A stretch of 64,000 nt of DNA, taken from Prevotella sp. tc2-28. Its GTDB lineage: Bacteria > Bacteroidota > Bacteroidia > Bacteroidales > Bacteroidaceae. The DNA lies in the NCBI RefSeq assembly GCF_900107705.1, contig NZ_FNRE01000002.1, positions 308,131 through 372,130 on the forward strand. Reading direction: 5' to 3'. Below, one piece after another: positions 7,085-14,856 of the stretch (positions within the stretch are counted from its first letter, which is position 1; every line of letters starts with the position of its first letter). The position numbers and the translations under genes are program-made. A model generated the notes under the pieces. It saw only the letters and a program-made list of their open reading frames with translations. It had not been told where the DNA came from and searched no databases.

Positions 7085-7960
7085 TGCCAGGTCGAAAGCC
7101 TTCGCCTTAAGGTTCTTCTCGTGAAAGAAGGCTGCTCCGAACAGGAAACTGACCACCACACTACCTCTGCGCACCATAGACACAATGGATATCATCGCTT
7201 CCGGCATCGACAGCGAGTAGAAATACATGAAGTCTGCTGTAGACAGGAACAGGCTCACCCCAACAATCGACCAATGCCAGTGGAACGGGGTGATCTCCTT
7301 ACGATGGGGCCACCAGATAATCACCAACATGGCCAGCATCAACCCACATTGGTAGAAGTTATACCATGCCTGCACCAGCATACGGTTCAGTCCGACGCCC
7401 CCACTCTCTACCGGAGCCATCAGGTATTTGTCGTACAGGCCACTGACAGCACCCAGTGCCGACGCACCCACTATCATCCATATCCAGTGGTCGTGCTTGA
7501 AGTCGATACCTTCTTTCTTGCCACTCTTGCTCAACAGCAGGAAGGAGAGCACCGCCAGTGCCACACCAGCCCACTGCCATCCGTTCAGTCGCTCGCCAAA
7601 CACCAGCAGGGCACCCACCAACACCATCACCGGACGTGTGGCATTAATCGGACCAACTATCGTCAGCGGCAGGTGCTTCATGCCGAAATAGCCCAGCACC
7701 CAGCTGGACAGCACGATCAGCGCCTTCACGAGAATATACTTATGCTCATTCCATCCACCATCCGACACGTAGAAGATAGAACCATCCAACGTATCCGTCG
7801 TTGCACTCAGCACGATAAACGGCAAGAATATCAGCGACGAGAACAACGTATTCAAAAACAATACCGGAATAACGGCATTCGACTTCAACGCCTGTTTCTT
7901 AAACGAATCATAGCACCCCAACAGGGCTGCTGACATAAATGCTAAAATTAACCAAGCCAT
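7040..7960 (-). CDS. EamA/DMT-family transporter
   Basis: Drug/metabolite transporter superfamily protein of 306 residues with about ten predicted membrane segments in two EamA halves, for example LILAFMSAALLGCY at the start, GPINATRPVMVLVGALLVFG in the first half and SIVSMVRRGSVVVSFLFGAA in the second. It probably moves a small metabolite or amino acid across the inner membrane; the substrate is unknown. The start ATG 7958-7960 is preceded after only 3 bases by hexamer repeats (7964-7992). The 3' end overlaps the convergent FHA gene by 45 bases. It may be read from truA upstream. Confidence 0.85.
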   Translation of the reverse strand: MAWLILAFMSAALLGCYDSFKKQALKSNAVIPVLFLNTLFSSLIFLPFIVLSATTDTLDGSIFYVSDGGWNEHKYILVKALIVLSSWVLGYFGMKHLPLTIVGPINATRPVMVLVGALLVFGERLNGWQWAGVALAVLSFLLLSKSGKKEGIDFKHDHWIWMIVGASALGAVSGLYDKYLMAPVESGGVGLNRMLVQAWYNFYQCGLMLAMLVIIWWPHRKEITPFHWHWSIVGVSLFLSTADFMYFYSLSMPEAMISIVSMVRRGSVVVSFLFGAAFFHEKNLKAKAFDLALVLLGMIFLAIGSA

Positions 7961-7963
7961 ATT

Positions 7964-8058
7964 TAACCTTAACGTTAACGTTAACCTTAACCATTTCTCA
8001 CCTCTTAATTCCTAAGCCGCGAAGCGGCGCATTTAATTTTTAATTTTTAATATTTAAT
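7964..8058 (-). repeat. Composite repeat between truA and the EamA gene
   Basis: In the gene sense: AT-rich AAATATTAAA units (overlapping the truA stop), GCCGC-TTC-GCGGC hairpin (8016-8028), a single GAGGTGAG unit (8000s), then GGTTAACGTTAACG hexamers (7964-7992) ending 3 bases before the start codon. Four repeat families are stacked within 95 bases. Confidence 0.85.
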
Positions 8059-8775
8059 TTCTTCAAGGAAGAGTCCTTTCGCTGGCATCGACTCACCCGC
8101 CTGCGTACGTTTCTTACCCTCAATGACCAACCGGAACTCATCCAGCGACATGCGACCACGTCCCACCTCAACCAGTGTTCCTACCACAGCACGTACCATG
8201 TTACGCAGGAAGCGGTTGGCCGTAATCTCGAAATACCACTCCGTAGGCGACGTCTGCACCCAACGGGCCTCTGTCACCTTGCACAACGTGGTCTTCACGT
8301 CAGAGCCAGCCTTGCAAAAAGCCCCGAAATCCTCATATTCCATCAGTATCCGTCCAGCCTCATTCATCAGCGCATAGTCCAACTGATAATGTATCTCCAG
8401 AGAATACTGTTGCAAGAACGGCGACTTATGGGTATGTATATAATAATGGTACGTGCGCGAGGTCGCAGAGAAACGAGCGTGCATATCATCAGCCACCCGC
8501 TGGATGCTATATACGGCAATGTCGTCGTGCAGCAGACCGTTCAACTTCTTCACCATCAGGGCGGTGTCCAACACCTGCTCCGTGTCGAAATGGGCAGCCA
8601 TCTGTCGGGCATGCACACCAGCATCCGTCCTTCCGGCACCTGTCACACTGACCTCCTCACGCATCAACAGCGACAGACAACGCTGCAACTCACTCTGCAC
8701 CGTCACCCCATTGGGCTGTATCTGCCAACCGTGATAGTTGGCCCCATCGTAGCCAAACCAGATAAAATATCGCAT
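8047..8775 (-). CDS. truA: tRNA pseudouridine(38-40) synthase
   Basis: Converts uridines 38-40 of the tRNA anticodon arm to pseudouridine. The 242-residue protein begins MRYFIWFGYDGANYHGWQ and has the catalytic motif GAGRTDAGVHARQ with its aspartate, followed by the ARFSATSRTYHYYI and FLRNMVRAVVGTLVEVGRG blocks of the family. ATG 8773-8775 is chosen because TruA proteins begin right before this strand; an in-frame start 7 codons upstream would overlap the promoter. The C-terminal LEEIKY and stop codon lie in AT-rich repeat sequence. Followed in the same direction by the EamA gene. Confidence 0.95.
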   Translation of the reverse strand: MRYFIWFGYDGANYHGWQIQPNGVTVQSELQRCLSLLMREEVSVTGAGRTDAGVHARQMAAHFDTEQVLDTALMVKKLNGLLHDDIAVYSIQRVADDMHARFSATSRTYHYYIHTHKSPFLQQYSLEIHYQLDYALMNEAGRILMEYEDFGAFCKAGSDVKTTLCKVTEARWVQTSPTEWYFEITANRFLRNMVRAVVGTLVEVGRGRMSLDEFRLVIEGKKRTQAGESMPAKGLFLEEIKY

Positions 8776-8784
8776 AATCGCCTG

Positions 8785-8792
8785 CAAAGTTA
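8785..8792 (-). promoter_or_regulatory. truA promoter -7 element
   Basis: TAACTTTG on the minus strand, 10 bases before the truA start codon. No clear -33 TTTG at the usual distance. Confidence 0.5.
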
Positions 8793-8881
8793 CCACTATT
8801 TTTGCACTTTATGGCTGTTTACAAAACAAATTTGCAAATTATTTCGTAATTTCGCAGCCAGATAATTTTACGAATAGTGAT

Positions 8882-9640
8882 ATGATTTTCTATTTTTCAG
8901 GTACAGGAAACACGAAATGGGTGGCTCAGCAACTGGCTGAGGCTACTGGTGACACGTTATATTACATCCCCGACGAGTTGCGCAAAGGGAAGCTTCACTA
9001 CACTTTGCAACCGGGTGAAAGACTGGGATTCTGCTTCCCTACTCACGGATGGCAACCGCCACATATCGTCAGGGAGTTTATTAAGAACGCTAACGTTAAC
9101 CTTAACGGGAACTATATTTATGCGGTGACGACGTGTGGGGATAATATGGGGTATGCGATGCGGATTCTGAACAAGGAGTTGAGCGCTAAGGGGTTGCAGA
9201 CGGATGCGACATTTGCCGTGCTGATGCCGGAGTCTAACGTGTGTTTCTCTTTCCTGCATCTGGACACGCCAGAACGGGAACAGCAGAAAATCACGGCGGC
9301 ACGGGAGAAGGTAGCACATATCTGTCAGGTGGTGAAAGACAAGCAGCAGGGTGTCGAGGAACTCATCAAGGGTGCCATCCCATTTACCTATACCTACGTC
9401 ATTGGTGGCTACTATAACAAGCACCTGATTACCGACAAGCACTTCTGGGTGGACGAGGATGCCTGTATCCAGTGTGGATTATGTGCCCGCCTGTGTCCTG
9501 TCGATGATATAGAAGGACTGCCGCCACGCTGGAAGCATAACGGCAGTTGTACGAATTGTCTTGCCTGCTATCACCACTGTCCCAAGCATGCCATACACTG
9601 GGGGAAAATGAAGAGAGGACAGTACTTGTTTAATCTTTAA
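8882..9640 (+). CDS. EFR1-type flavodoxin-ferredoxin protein
   Basis: 252-residue electron-transfer protein. The N-terminal flavodoxin-like half opens with MIFYFSGTGNTKWVA, a phosphate-binding FMN loop. The C-terminal part has two 4Fe-4S motifs: CIQCGLCARLCP (from about residue 195) and CTNCLACYHHCP (from about 223). The architecture matches the EFR1 ferrodoxin family; the redox partner is unknown. Odd: residues 69-77 (NANVNLNGN) are encoded by AAC-N-N-T repeat sequence, just before a predicted core strand. The last residues LFNL and the stop codon are in AT-rich repeat, and the convergent yggS gene ends 3 bases further on. Confidence 0.88.
   Translation: MIFYFSGTGNTKWVAQQLAEATGDTLYYIPDELRKGKLHYTLQPGERLGFCFPTHGWQPPHIVREFIKNANVNLNGNYIYAVTTCGDNMGYAMRILNKELSAKGLQTDATFAVLMPESNVCFSFLHLDTPEREQQKITAAREKVAHICQVVKDKQQGVEELIKGAIPFTYTYVIGGYYNKHLITDKHFWVDEDACIQCGLCARLCPVDDIEGLPPRWKHNGSCTNCLACYHHCPKHAIHWGKMKRGQYLFNL
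9086..9112 (+). repeat. Hexamer repeat inside the flavodoxin-ferredoxin gene
   Basis: Units AACGCT, AACGTT, AACCTT, AACGGG in the AAC frame, giving Asn at every second residue (NANVNLNGN). Same family as the intergenic arrays. Confidence 0.85.
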
Positions 9641-9650
9641 TTTTTAATAT
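9628..9650. repeat. AT-rich repeat holding two convergent stop codons
   Basis: TTTAATCTTTAATTTTTAAT sequence contains the stop codon of the flavodoxin-ferredoxin gene (9638-9640) and that of yggS (9644-9646). Confidence 0.75.
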
Positions 9651-10315
9651 ACCCTCGGTCCAAAGATTGTGGTGCCGACGCGGACCATGGTGGAGCCTTC
9701 TTCGATGGCGATGAGGTAGTCGTGGCTCATGCCCCAGGAGCGTTCGCAGAACCAGGGGGCGTCAGCGAAGTACTGGGCTTTCAGTTCGTCAAACAGGTTG
9801 TGGGCGATGCGGAACTCAGAGCGGATCTGTTGCTCGTCATCGACATTGGAGGCCATCATCATCAGACCACAGATGCGAACGTGCTTCAAGTCACGCCAGG
9901 CACCATCGGCCAACAGTTGGCGACAGGCATCAGGCGTAAGACCGTATTTCGTCTCTTCCTCTGCGATGTGCAGTTCAAGGAGCACATCGATAACACGCTC
10001 ATTCTTAGCAGCTTCCTTGTCAATCTCACGAAGTAACTTTAACGAGTCAACAGCCTCGATCATCGTGATGTAAGGGGCAATATACTTCACCTTGTTGGTC
10101 TGCAGATGACCGATGAAATGCCACTGGATATCCTTGGGCAGCGTCTCCACCTTGCCACGTAGTTCCTGTTCGTGGCTCTCACCAAAGATGCGCTGTCCTT
10201 CCTCATAGGCTGCCTCGATATACTCATTGGGATGGAACTTGCTGATGGCCACCAGTCGGACACCCTCAGGCAAGTGACTGAGAACAGCGTGAAGACTCTC
10301 TTTTACGTTAAACAT
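9644..10315 (-). CDS. yggS: YggS-family PLP homeostasis protein
   Basis: Single-domain TIM-barrel protein that binds pyridoxal 5'-phosphate and helps keep the PLP pool in balance; it has no known catalytic activity. 223 residues, typical length. Seen: the PLP lysine in VAISKFHP (Lys26), GESHEQELRGKVE, IQWHFIGHLQTNKVK, ICGLMMMAS and the C-terminal SWGMSHDYLIAIEEGSTMVR phosphate-binding region. Located 128 bases downstream of the DUF4494 gene in the same direction, with a composite hairpin repeat in between. Confidence 0.93.
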   Translation of the reverse strand: MFNVKESLHAVLSHLPEGVRLVAISKFHPNEYIEAAYEEGQRIFGESHEQELRGKVETLPKDIQWHFIGHLQTNKVKYIAPYITMIEAVDSLKLLREIDKEAAKNERVIDVLLELHIAEEETKYGLTPDACRQLLADGAWRDLKHVRICGLMMMASNVDDEQQIRSEFRIAHNLFDELKAQYFADAPWFCERSWGMSHDYLIAIEEGSTMVRVGTTIFGPRVY

Positions 10316-10321
10316 TAACTA

Positions 10322-10404
10322 AAATTGAAGAATTGAAAAATTGAAAAATTGAAGAATTCTTGGCAGAGCCAAGCGACCAAAGGTCGAGCGCACCGCTTCG
10401 CGGT
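10322..10404 (+). repeat. AATTGAAG repeat plus three-hairpin element between DUF4494 and yggS
   Basis: Four AATTGAAG/AATTGAAA units (10322-10355), then stems CTTGGC-AGA-GCCAAG (10359-10373), CGACC-AAA-GGTCG (10374-10386) and ACCGC-TTC-GCGGT (10392-10404). The order matches the gyrA leader element (1588-1663, other strand), and stems 1 and 3 differ from their counterparts by paired changes. Here it runs antisense to the flanking genes. Confidence 0.88.
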
Positions 10405-10443
10405 TCAAACACATATTAACCAATAACTGGTAACCAATAACCG

Positions 10444-10477
10444 TTAAGAGTTAGGGTTAGGGTTAACGTTAGCGTTA
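10444..10477 (-). repeat. Hexamer repeat forming the DUF4494 C-terminus
   Basis: In the gene sense, units AACGCT AACGTT AACCCT AACCCT AACTCT followed by TAA. Reading frame AAC-NNT gives NANVNPNPNS. Confidence 0.9.
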
Positions 10478-10914
10478 TACTCAAAGACGTCCATGAGGGT
10501 GGTTTCGGCAACGGAAGCGATGACGTAGTCGATCATGGAGCCGCCCATGACTTCGTCGATGTTCTTCACGGCACCATTCAGGGTTCCGGCCTGTACCAGG
10601 TAGTTGACGTTGGAGCGTTTCTCTTTCTCGGTCTTCTCGTCGATGGTGATGAACTGCAGTTTGGCCTTATACCACTTGTCTGCCATCTCCTCATCGCTGA
10701 AGAACACCTCTCCATAGGGGGCTATCTTGATGTCCTTGACCTTGAATTCACCGCTGATATAGCTCGACATCTCTTCCATGATGCGCTTCTCTGCCTCGGT
10801 GAAGCTCAGGGCGTCAACGACATAATTCTCTATTACTTTCTTCTGCAAGCCGTCTTCCATGACTTTCTCATAGCTTATCTTGCACTCAAACCAGGTTGCT
10901 GTTCTTGATCTCAT
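10444..10914 (-). CDS. DUF4494 family protein with repeat-encoded tail
   Basis: 156-residue cytoplasmic protein matching the uncharacterised DUF4494 family of Bacteroidota (start MRSRTATWFECKISYEKV, then NYVVDALSFTEAEKR, GEVFFSDEEMADKWYKAKLQ and TTLMDVFEYN). Function unknown. The natural core seems to end near VFEYN; the last ten residues NANVNPNPNS are encoded by hexamer repeat units, and the stop TAA sits directly after the final unit, so the array has become the C-terminus. It follows the membrane pseudokinase gene after 17 bases and is probably co-transcribed with it. Confidence 0.85.
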   Translation of the reverse strand: MRSRTATWFECKISYEKVMEDGLQKKVIENYVVDALSFTEAEKRIMEEMSSYISGEFKVKDIKIAPYGEVFFSDEEMADKWYKAKLQFITIDEKTEKEKRSNVNYLVQAGTLNGAVKNIDEVMGGSMIDYVIASVAETTLMDVFEYNANVNPNPNS

Positions 10915-10931
10915 GATGTTGTTATGTTAAT

Positions 10932-12173
10932 TTATTTCTGAATTCCACGGGCATTTGTCGACCCCAACTGACGTCTCTTCTCATTGGTGATACGCTCGAT
11001 AATCTCGCTGGCAATGAGTTGGGAGCGCTCGGGAGTCAGGCTGGCTTCCTCGCCTAACTGCTGCTGAACCTCCATCAGTTCCTTGAGGGTTGCCTGATTG
11101 TCAGCCATGAATTTCTTCTCGCTGACATTCATATAGTCTTTGTTATAGATTTTCGAGAGGATGCGGTCTGCCTCCTTCTCGTAACGCTTGCGGAAAATCT
11201 GCTCTGCCTTGGCTTGATACTCAGCGTCATTGGCGGCCATATCAGCACTGTCACTGACGCTCTCGTCGTCAGCAGCACCCAGTGTCGATGGGTCAAAGCC
11301 CTCGTCCAACGGGTTGGTCTGCGGATTCTCGGGGGCTGGCTTCACAAACTCTACCGGATGCGACTCAGGGAACATATCGAAATAGACTGCCAGGCACACC
11401 AATGCGATGGCACAGGCGACTACCAGACTGATCACGGAGTTCTTCGTCTGACGACGCTTCTGCAGGTTTTTCAACATCTCCTCGGGTGTCTGGAACCGTT
11501 CTTCGGGTTCGGTACTGGTGGCTTTCTTCAAGGCCTGCTTGTATTCCAGCGGCATCTCAGCACGTTCAAAGAGCACACTCATGAACTTACCGATGGAGTA
11601 TACGTCGCAACGCTCGTCTACCGTACCACCATTCAGTACTTCGGGAGCCACGAACTCGGCATCGCTGCCATAGAACGCCTGCTGGTCCTTCATACCCAGG
11701 TAATAGGAACCGTGCGACAACAGCTTCACGGCATGGTCACCTTTCCTGACAAACACCGTGCGGGGTGAGAAGCAGACATGGTAGATGCCTTGCTGGTGGA
11801 GGTAGGTGGTGATGTCAACCAGCGACCGCATTACCTCGTCGATGAAACCCTTCTGGGCAACGACGGCAGGTGACTCGTTGAGCAACTGCTCAAAAGACAG
11901 GTACGTTCCTATCTCTATATCCAGCTGACTAATCTCCTTCTCGTCGGTTGATGGTGCAAAGTGCAACTGGTGGACATTCGACAGCTTGCCATTCTCCTGG
12001 CACTCCTTCTGCAGTGCCTTGGTAAACACAATCTGCTGATGCAGTTGGGGATTAATCTTGATGATGCCCCGATACTTCTCGTCAATCTGCGTACGGTAAT
12101 AGTCACCGATGGGTAAATGTGTCAAATTCTGCTTTCCGCTGCTTTTCGTTGCTAACAATTCCTCGTAGTTCAT
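10932..12173 (-). CDS. Membrane pseudokinase (degenerate Ser/Thr kinase fold)
   Basis: 413-residue protein with a kinase-like domain (about 20-240), one membrane helix (about 246-264, SVISLVVACAIALVCLAVY) and a 150-residue C-terminal region ending in charged helical sequence. The C-lobe is recognisable: YLHQQGIYHVCFSPRTVFV in place of the HRDLKPEN loop, APEVL (176-180) and DVYSIGKFM (190-198). Catalytic residues are lost: HRD reads HVC (132-134), the following Lys and Asn are Ser and Thr, and the DFG position reads SHG (153-155). No glycine-rich loop or VAIK lysine is evident. It is therefore expected to be inactive and to act as a scaffold or sensor. ATG 12171-12173 fits the promoter; a longer frame upstream would include it. 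Operon with DUF4494. Confidence 0.85.
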   Translation of the reverse strand: MNYEELLATKSSGKQNLTHLPIGDYYRTQIDEKYRGIIKINPQLHQQIVFTKALQKECQENGKLSNVHQLHFAPSTDEKEISQLDIEIGTYLSFEQLLNESPAVVAQKGFIDEVMRSLVDITTYLHQQGIYHVCFSPRTVFVRKGDHAVKLLSHGSYYLGMKDQQAFYGSDAEFVAPEVLNGGTVDERCDVYSIGKFMSVLFERAEMPLEYKQALKKATSTEPEERFQTPEEMLKNLQKRRQTKNSVISLVVACAIALVCLAVYFDMFPESHPVEFVKPAPENPQTNPLDEGFDPSTLGAADDESVSDSADMAANDAEYQAKAEQIFRKRYEKEADRILSKIYNKDYMNVSEKKFMADNQATLKELMEVQQQLGEEASLTPERSQLIASEIIERITNEKRRQLGSTNARGIQK

Positions 12174-12197
12174 ACGCTCTTTCTTGATTTCGTCGTG

Positions 12198-12228
12198 CAA
12201 AATTACATATAAAAAGGGAAACACCAAA
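12198..12228 (-). promoter_or_regulatory. Pseudokinase promoter
   Basis: Minus strand -33 TTTG (12225-12228), spacer 19, -7 TAATTTTG (12198-12205), 24 bases before the start codon. Confidence 0.7.
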
Positions 12229-12233
12229 AAAAA

Positions 12234-12265
12234 TTTGGATTTTTGCTCACGAAATTGTACCTTTG
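12234..12265 (+). promoter_or_regulatory. Aminotransferase promoter
   Basis: -33 TTTG (12234-12237), spacer 20, -7 TACCTTTG (12258-12265), 27 bases before the start at 12293. Divergent from and only a few bases from the pseudokinase promoter. Confidence 0.75.
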
Positions 12266-12292
12266 CATGCAAAATACGAAAATAAGAGTATT

Positions 12293-13492
12293 ATGCCAGA
12301 AATATCAGTACGCGGACTGGAAATGCCGGAGTCTCCTATCAGGAAACTCGCACCCCTGGCCGCTGCCGCTAAGAAACGCGGTACGAAAGTCTATCATCTG
12401 AACATCGGACAACCTGACCTGCCAACACCACAAGTAGGACTGGACGCCCTGAAGAAAATCGACAGAAACATCCTTGAGTATTCTCCCTCACAGGGCTATC
12501 TCAGCTACCGTGAGAAGCTCGTCAGCTACTACGCGAAATACAACATCAACGTGACGGCTGACGATATCATCATCACCTCAGGGGGTAGCGAGGCAGTGCT
12601 CTTTGCCTTTTTGTCGTGTCTGAACCCGGGTGACGAGATTATCGTTCCGGAGCCTGCCTACGCCAACTATATGGCCTTCGCCATCTCTGCGGGTGCTAAG
12701 ATACGTACCATCGCAACCACCATTGACGAGGGCTTCTCACTGCCTAAGGTGGAGAAATTCGAGGAGCTCATCAACGACCGTACGCGTGCTATCATGATCT
12801 GTAACCCGAACAACCCAACGGGCTATCTCTATACGCGTCGGGAGATGAACCAGATCCGTGACCTGGTGAAGAAATACGACCTATACCTCTTCTCTGACGA
12901 GGTGTATCGTGAATATATCTATACGGGATCACCCTATATCTCTGCCTGTCATCTGGAAGGCATCGAACAGAATGTCATCCTCATCGACTCCGTATCAAAG
13001 CGCTATTCTGAGTGTGGTATCCGCATAGGAGCCCTTATCACGAAGAATGCCGAGGTCAGGAAAGCGGTGATGAAGTTCTGTCAGGCACGTCTCTCCCCTC
13101 CCCTCATCGGACAGATTGTTGCCGAGGCTTCGCTGGATGCTCCCGAGGAGTACTATCGTGACGTATATGATGAGTATGTAGAGCGTCGTAAGTGTCTGAT
13201 TGACGGACTGAACCGCATACCGGGCGTCTACTCGCCCATCCCAATGGGTGCTTTCTATACCGTTGCCAAGCTGCCCGTTGACGATGCTGAGAAGTTCTGC
13301 CGCTGGTGTCTTTCTGAGTTTGAATATGAGGGTGAGACGGTGATGATGGCTCCTGCCGCCGGTTTCTATACCACACCAGGAGCAGGCATCAACCAGGTAC
13401 GTATTGCCTACGTATTGAAAAAGGAGGATCTGGAACGCGCCTTGATAGTATTAAGCAAGGCCCTAGAGGCGTATCCAGGAAGGAAAGATTAG
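12293..13492 (+). CDS. Class I/II PLP-dependent aminotransferase
   Basis: Fold type I aminotransferase of 399 residues, of the aspartate/aromatic aminotransferase group. Visible: NIGQPDLPTP (37-46), ITSGGSEAVLFA (94-105), CNPNNPTGYLY (170-180), the PLP-ring aspartate in SDEVYREY (Asp202), and the Schiff-base lysine in DSVSKRYSECGIRIG (Lys236). The amino donor cannot be told from sequence. Start ATG 12293 follows the promoter closely; an upstream in-frame ATG overlaps the -7 region. It is followed after 23 bases by the permease gene, with a GAGGTAAG-like repeat in the gap. Confidence 0.9.
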   Translation: MPEISVRGLEMPESPIRKLAPLAAAAKKRGTKVYHLNIGQPDLPTPQVGLDALKKIDRNILEYSPSQGYLSYREKLVSYYAKYNINVTADDIIITSGGSEAVLFAFLSCLNPGDEIIVPEPAYANYMAFAISAGAKIRTIATTIDEGFSLPKVEKFEELINDRTRAIMICNPNNPTGYLYTRREMNQIRDLVKKYDLYLFSDEVYREYIYTGSPYISACHLEGIEQNVILIDSVSKRYSECGIRIGALITKNAEVRKAVMKFCQARLSPPLIGQIVAEASLDAPEEYYRDVYDEYVERRKCLIDGLNRIPGVYSPIPMGAFYTVAKLPVDDAEKFCRWCLSEFEYEGETVMMAPAAGFYTTPGAGINQVRIAYVLKKEDLERALIVLSKALEAYPGRKD

Positions 13493-13515
13493 GGAAGAGA
13501 GGCAAGAGGTAAGCA

Positions 13516-14763
13516 ATGAACCTTCCACTTTTCATAGCCAAAAGAATCTATCAGGCTGACGGTGACCGCCAGGAGGTGAGTCGCCCAGCTATCCGTATCG
13601 CTACCATTGGTGTTGCCATCGGACTGGCGGTGATGATTATCACCGTGAGTGTCGTGTTCGGTTTCAAGCACACCATCCGTGACAAGGTGGTGGGCTTTGG
13701 CAGTCATATACGCGTAGAGAGCTTTATGGCGCAGCAGACGGCCAGTCCGGTACCTATCTGTATCAGTGACACGCTGATGCGCCAGTTGCGGAAGACGTCC
13801 GGGGTGCAGCATGTGGCACGATACACCATGACACAGGGTATCCTGAAGGTAGAGGGTGACTTCATGGGGGTGGCCTTCAAGGGTATCGGACAGGACTATG
13901 ACACCCACTTCCTGCAACAGCACCTGACAGACGGCAAGATGCCTGTCTTCAGCAGCGAGAAGCTGTCCTACCAACTGCTGATATCACAGTGGATGGCTGA
14001 CAAGCTGTCACTCAAGGTGGGTGACCGCGTGTTTGCCTACTTTATCGGTAAAGATGATGTGCGCACCAGGAAGTTCACCATCTCAGGCATCTACCAGACG
14101 AACATGACGCAGTTCGACCAACTGCTCTGTTTCACTGACTACCGCATACCCATCCGACTGAATGGCTGGGAGGCTGACCAATGCAGTGGGGCGGAGATTC
14201 TCGTTAAAGACTTCAACCAACTGGACGAGACGACGCATGCCGTGCAACGGTTGGTGAACCACGACAGTGACAAATATGGGGAGACCTATACCTCGCAAAA
14301 TATCCACGACGCCTATCCGCAGATATTCTCATGGCTCGAACTGCTCGACATCAACGTGTGGATCATCCTCGTACTGATGGTGTGCGTGGCAGGATTCACC
14401 ATGGTTAGCGGACTGCTTATCATCATCCTGGAACGTACCCAGATGATTGGACTGCTCAAGGCGCTGGGCGCCCGCAACAAGACGGTACGCCACACTTTCC
14501 TGTGGTTTGCCGCCTTCATCATCGGAAGAGGTCTGCTGCTGGGTGACCTCATCGGCATCGGACTGGTCGTCATCCAACGACAGACGGGGTTCATCACCCT
14601 CGACCCTGCCAGCTATTATGTAGACACGGCTCCTATGGAACTCAACATCCCCATCATTGTGGCCCTCAACATCGCGACGCTCATCATCAGTGTCCTGGTG
14701 CTGATAGCACCGAGTTTCCTGGTATCACATATCCATCCGGCGAAGTCGATGCAGTTTGAATAA
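13516..14763 (+). CDS. LolC/LolE-type ABC transporter permease
   Basis: 415-residue FtsX-superfamily membrane protein with one N-terminal membrane helix (about 35-55, IGVAIGLAVMIITVSVVFG), a large periplasmic domain, and three C-terminal helices (for example VWIILVLMVCVAGFTMVSGL, then the GLLKALGARNKTVRHTFLW loop). This is the layout of lipoprotein-releasing LolC/E proteins, which pull lipoproteins from the inner membrane and pass them to LolA. No LolD ATPase is next to it, so the partner must be encoded elsewhere. The LolA-like gene at 51827 is far away. The role in lipoprotein sorting is inferred from family. Probably co-transcribed with the aminotransferase. Confidence 0.88.
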   Translation: MNLPLFIAKRIYQADGDRQEVSRPAIRIATIGVAIGLAVMIITVSVVFGFKHTIRDKVVGFGSHIRVESFMAQQTASPVPICISDTLMRQLRKTSGVQHVARYTMTQGILKVEGDFMGVAFKGIGQDYDTHFLQQHLTDGKMPVFSSEKLSYQLLISQWMADKLSLKVGDRVFAYFIGKDDVRTRKFTISGIYQTNMTQFDQLLCFTDYRIPIRLNGWEADQCSGAEILVKDFNQLDETTHAVQRLVNHDSDKYGETYTSQNIHDAYPQIFSWLELLDINVWIILVLMVCVAGFTMVSGLLIIILERTQMIGLLKALGARNKTVRHTFLWFAAFIIGRGLLLGDLIGIGLVVIQRQTGFITLDPASYYVDTAPMELNIPIIVALNIATLIISVLVLIAPSFLVSHIHPAKSMQFE

Positions 14764-14824
14764 GAATTGAAGAATTGAAGAATTGAAGATTAAAGATTAA
14801 AGATTAAATTCGCCGCTTTGCGGC
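14763..14824 (+). repeat. AATTGAAG + AAGATTAAA + GC hairpin composite repeat
   Basis: Three AATTGAAG units, three AAGATTAAA units, TTC, then GCCGC-TTT-GCGGC (14812-14824) and TCAG, 32 bases before the next start codon. This is the most complete ordered copy. The loop is TTT here and TTC at 4732 and 8016. Confidence 0.9.
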
Positions 14825-14856
14825 TCAGACATATAAAAATTAAAAACTTATTATCT

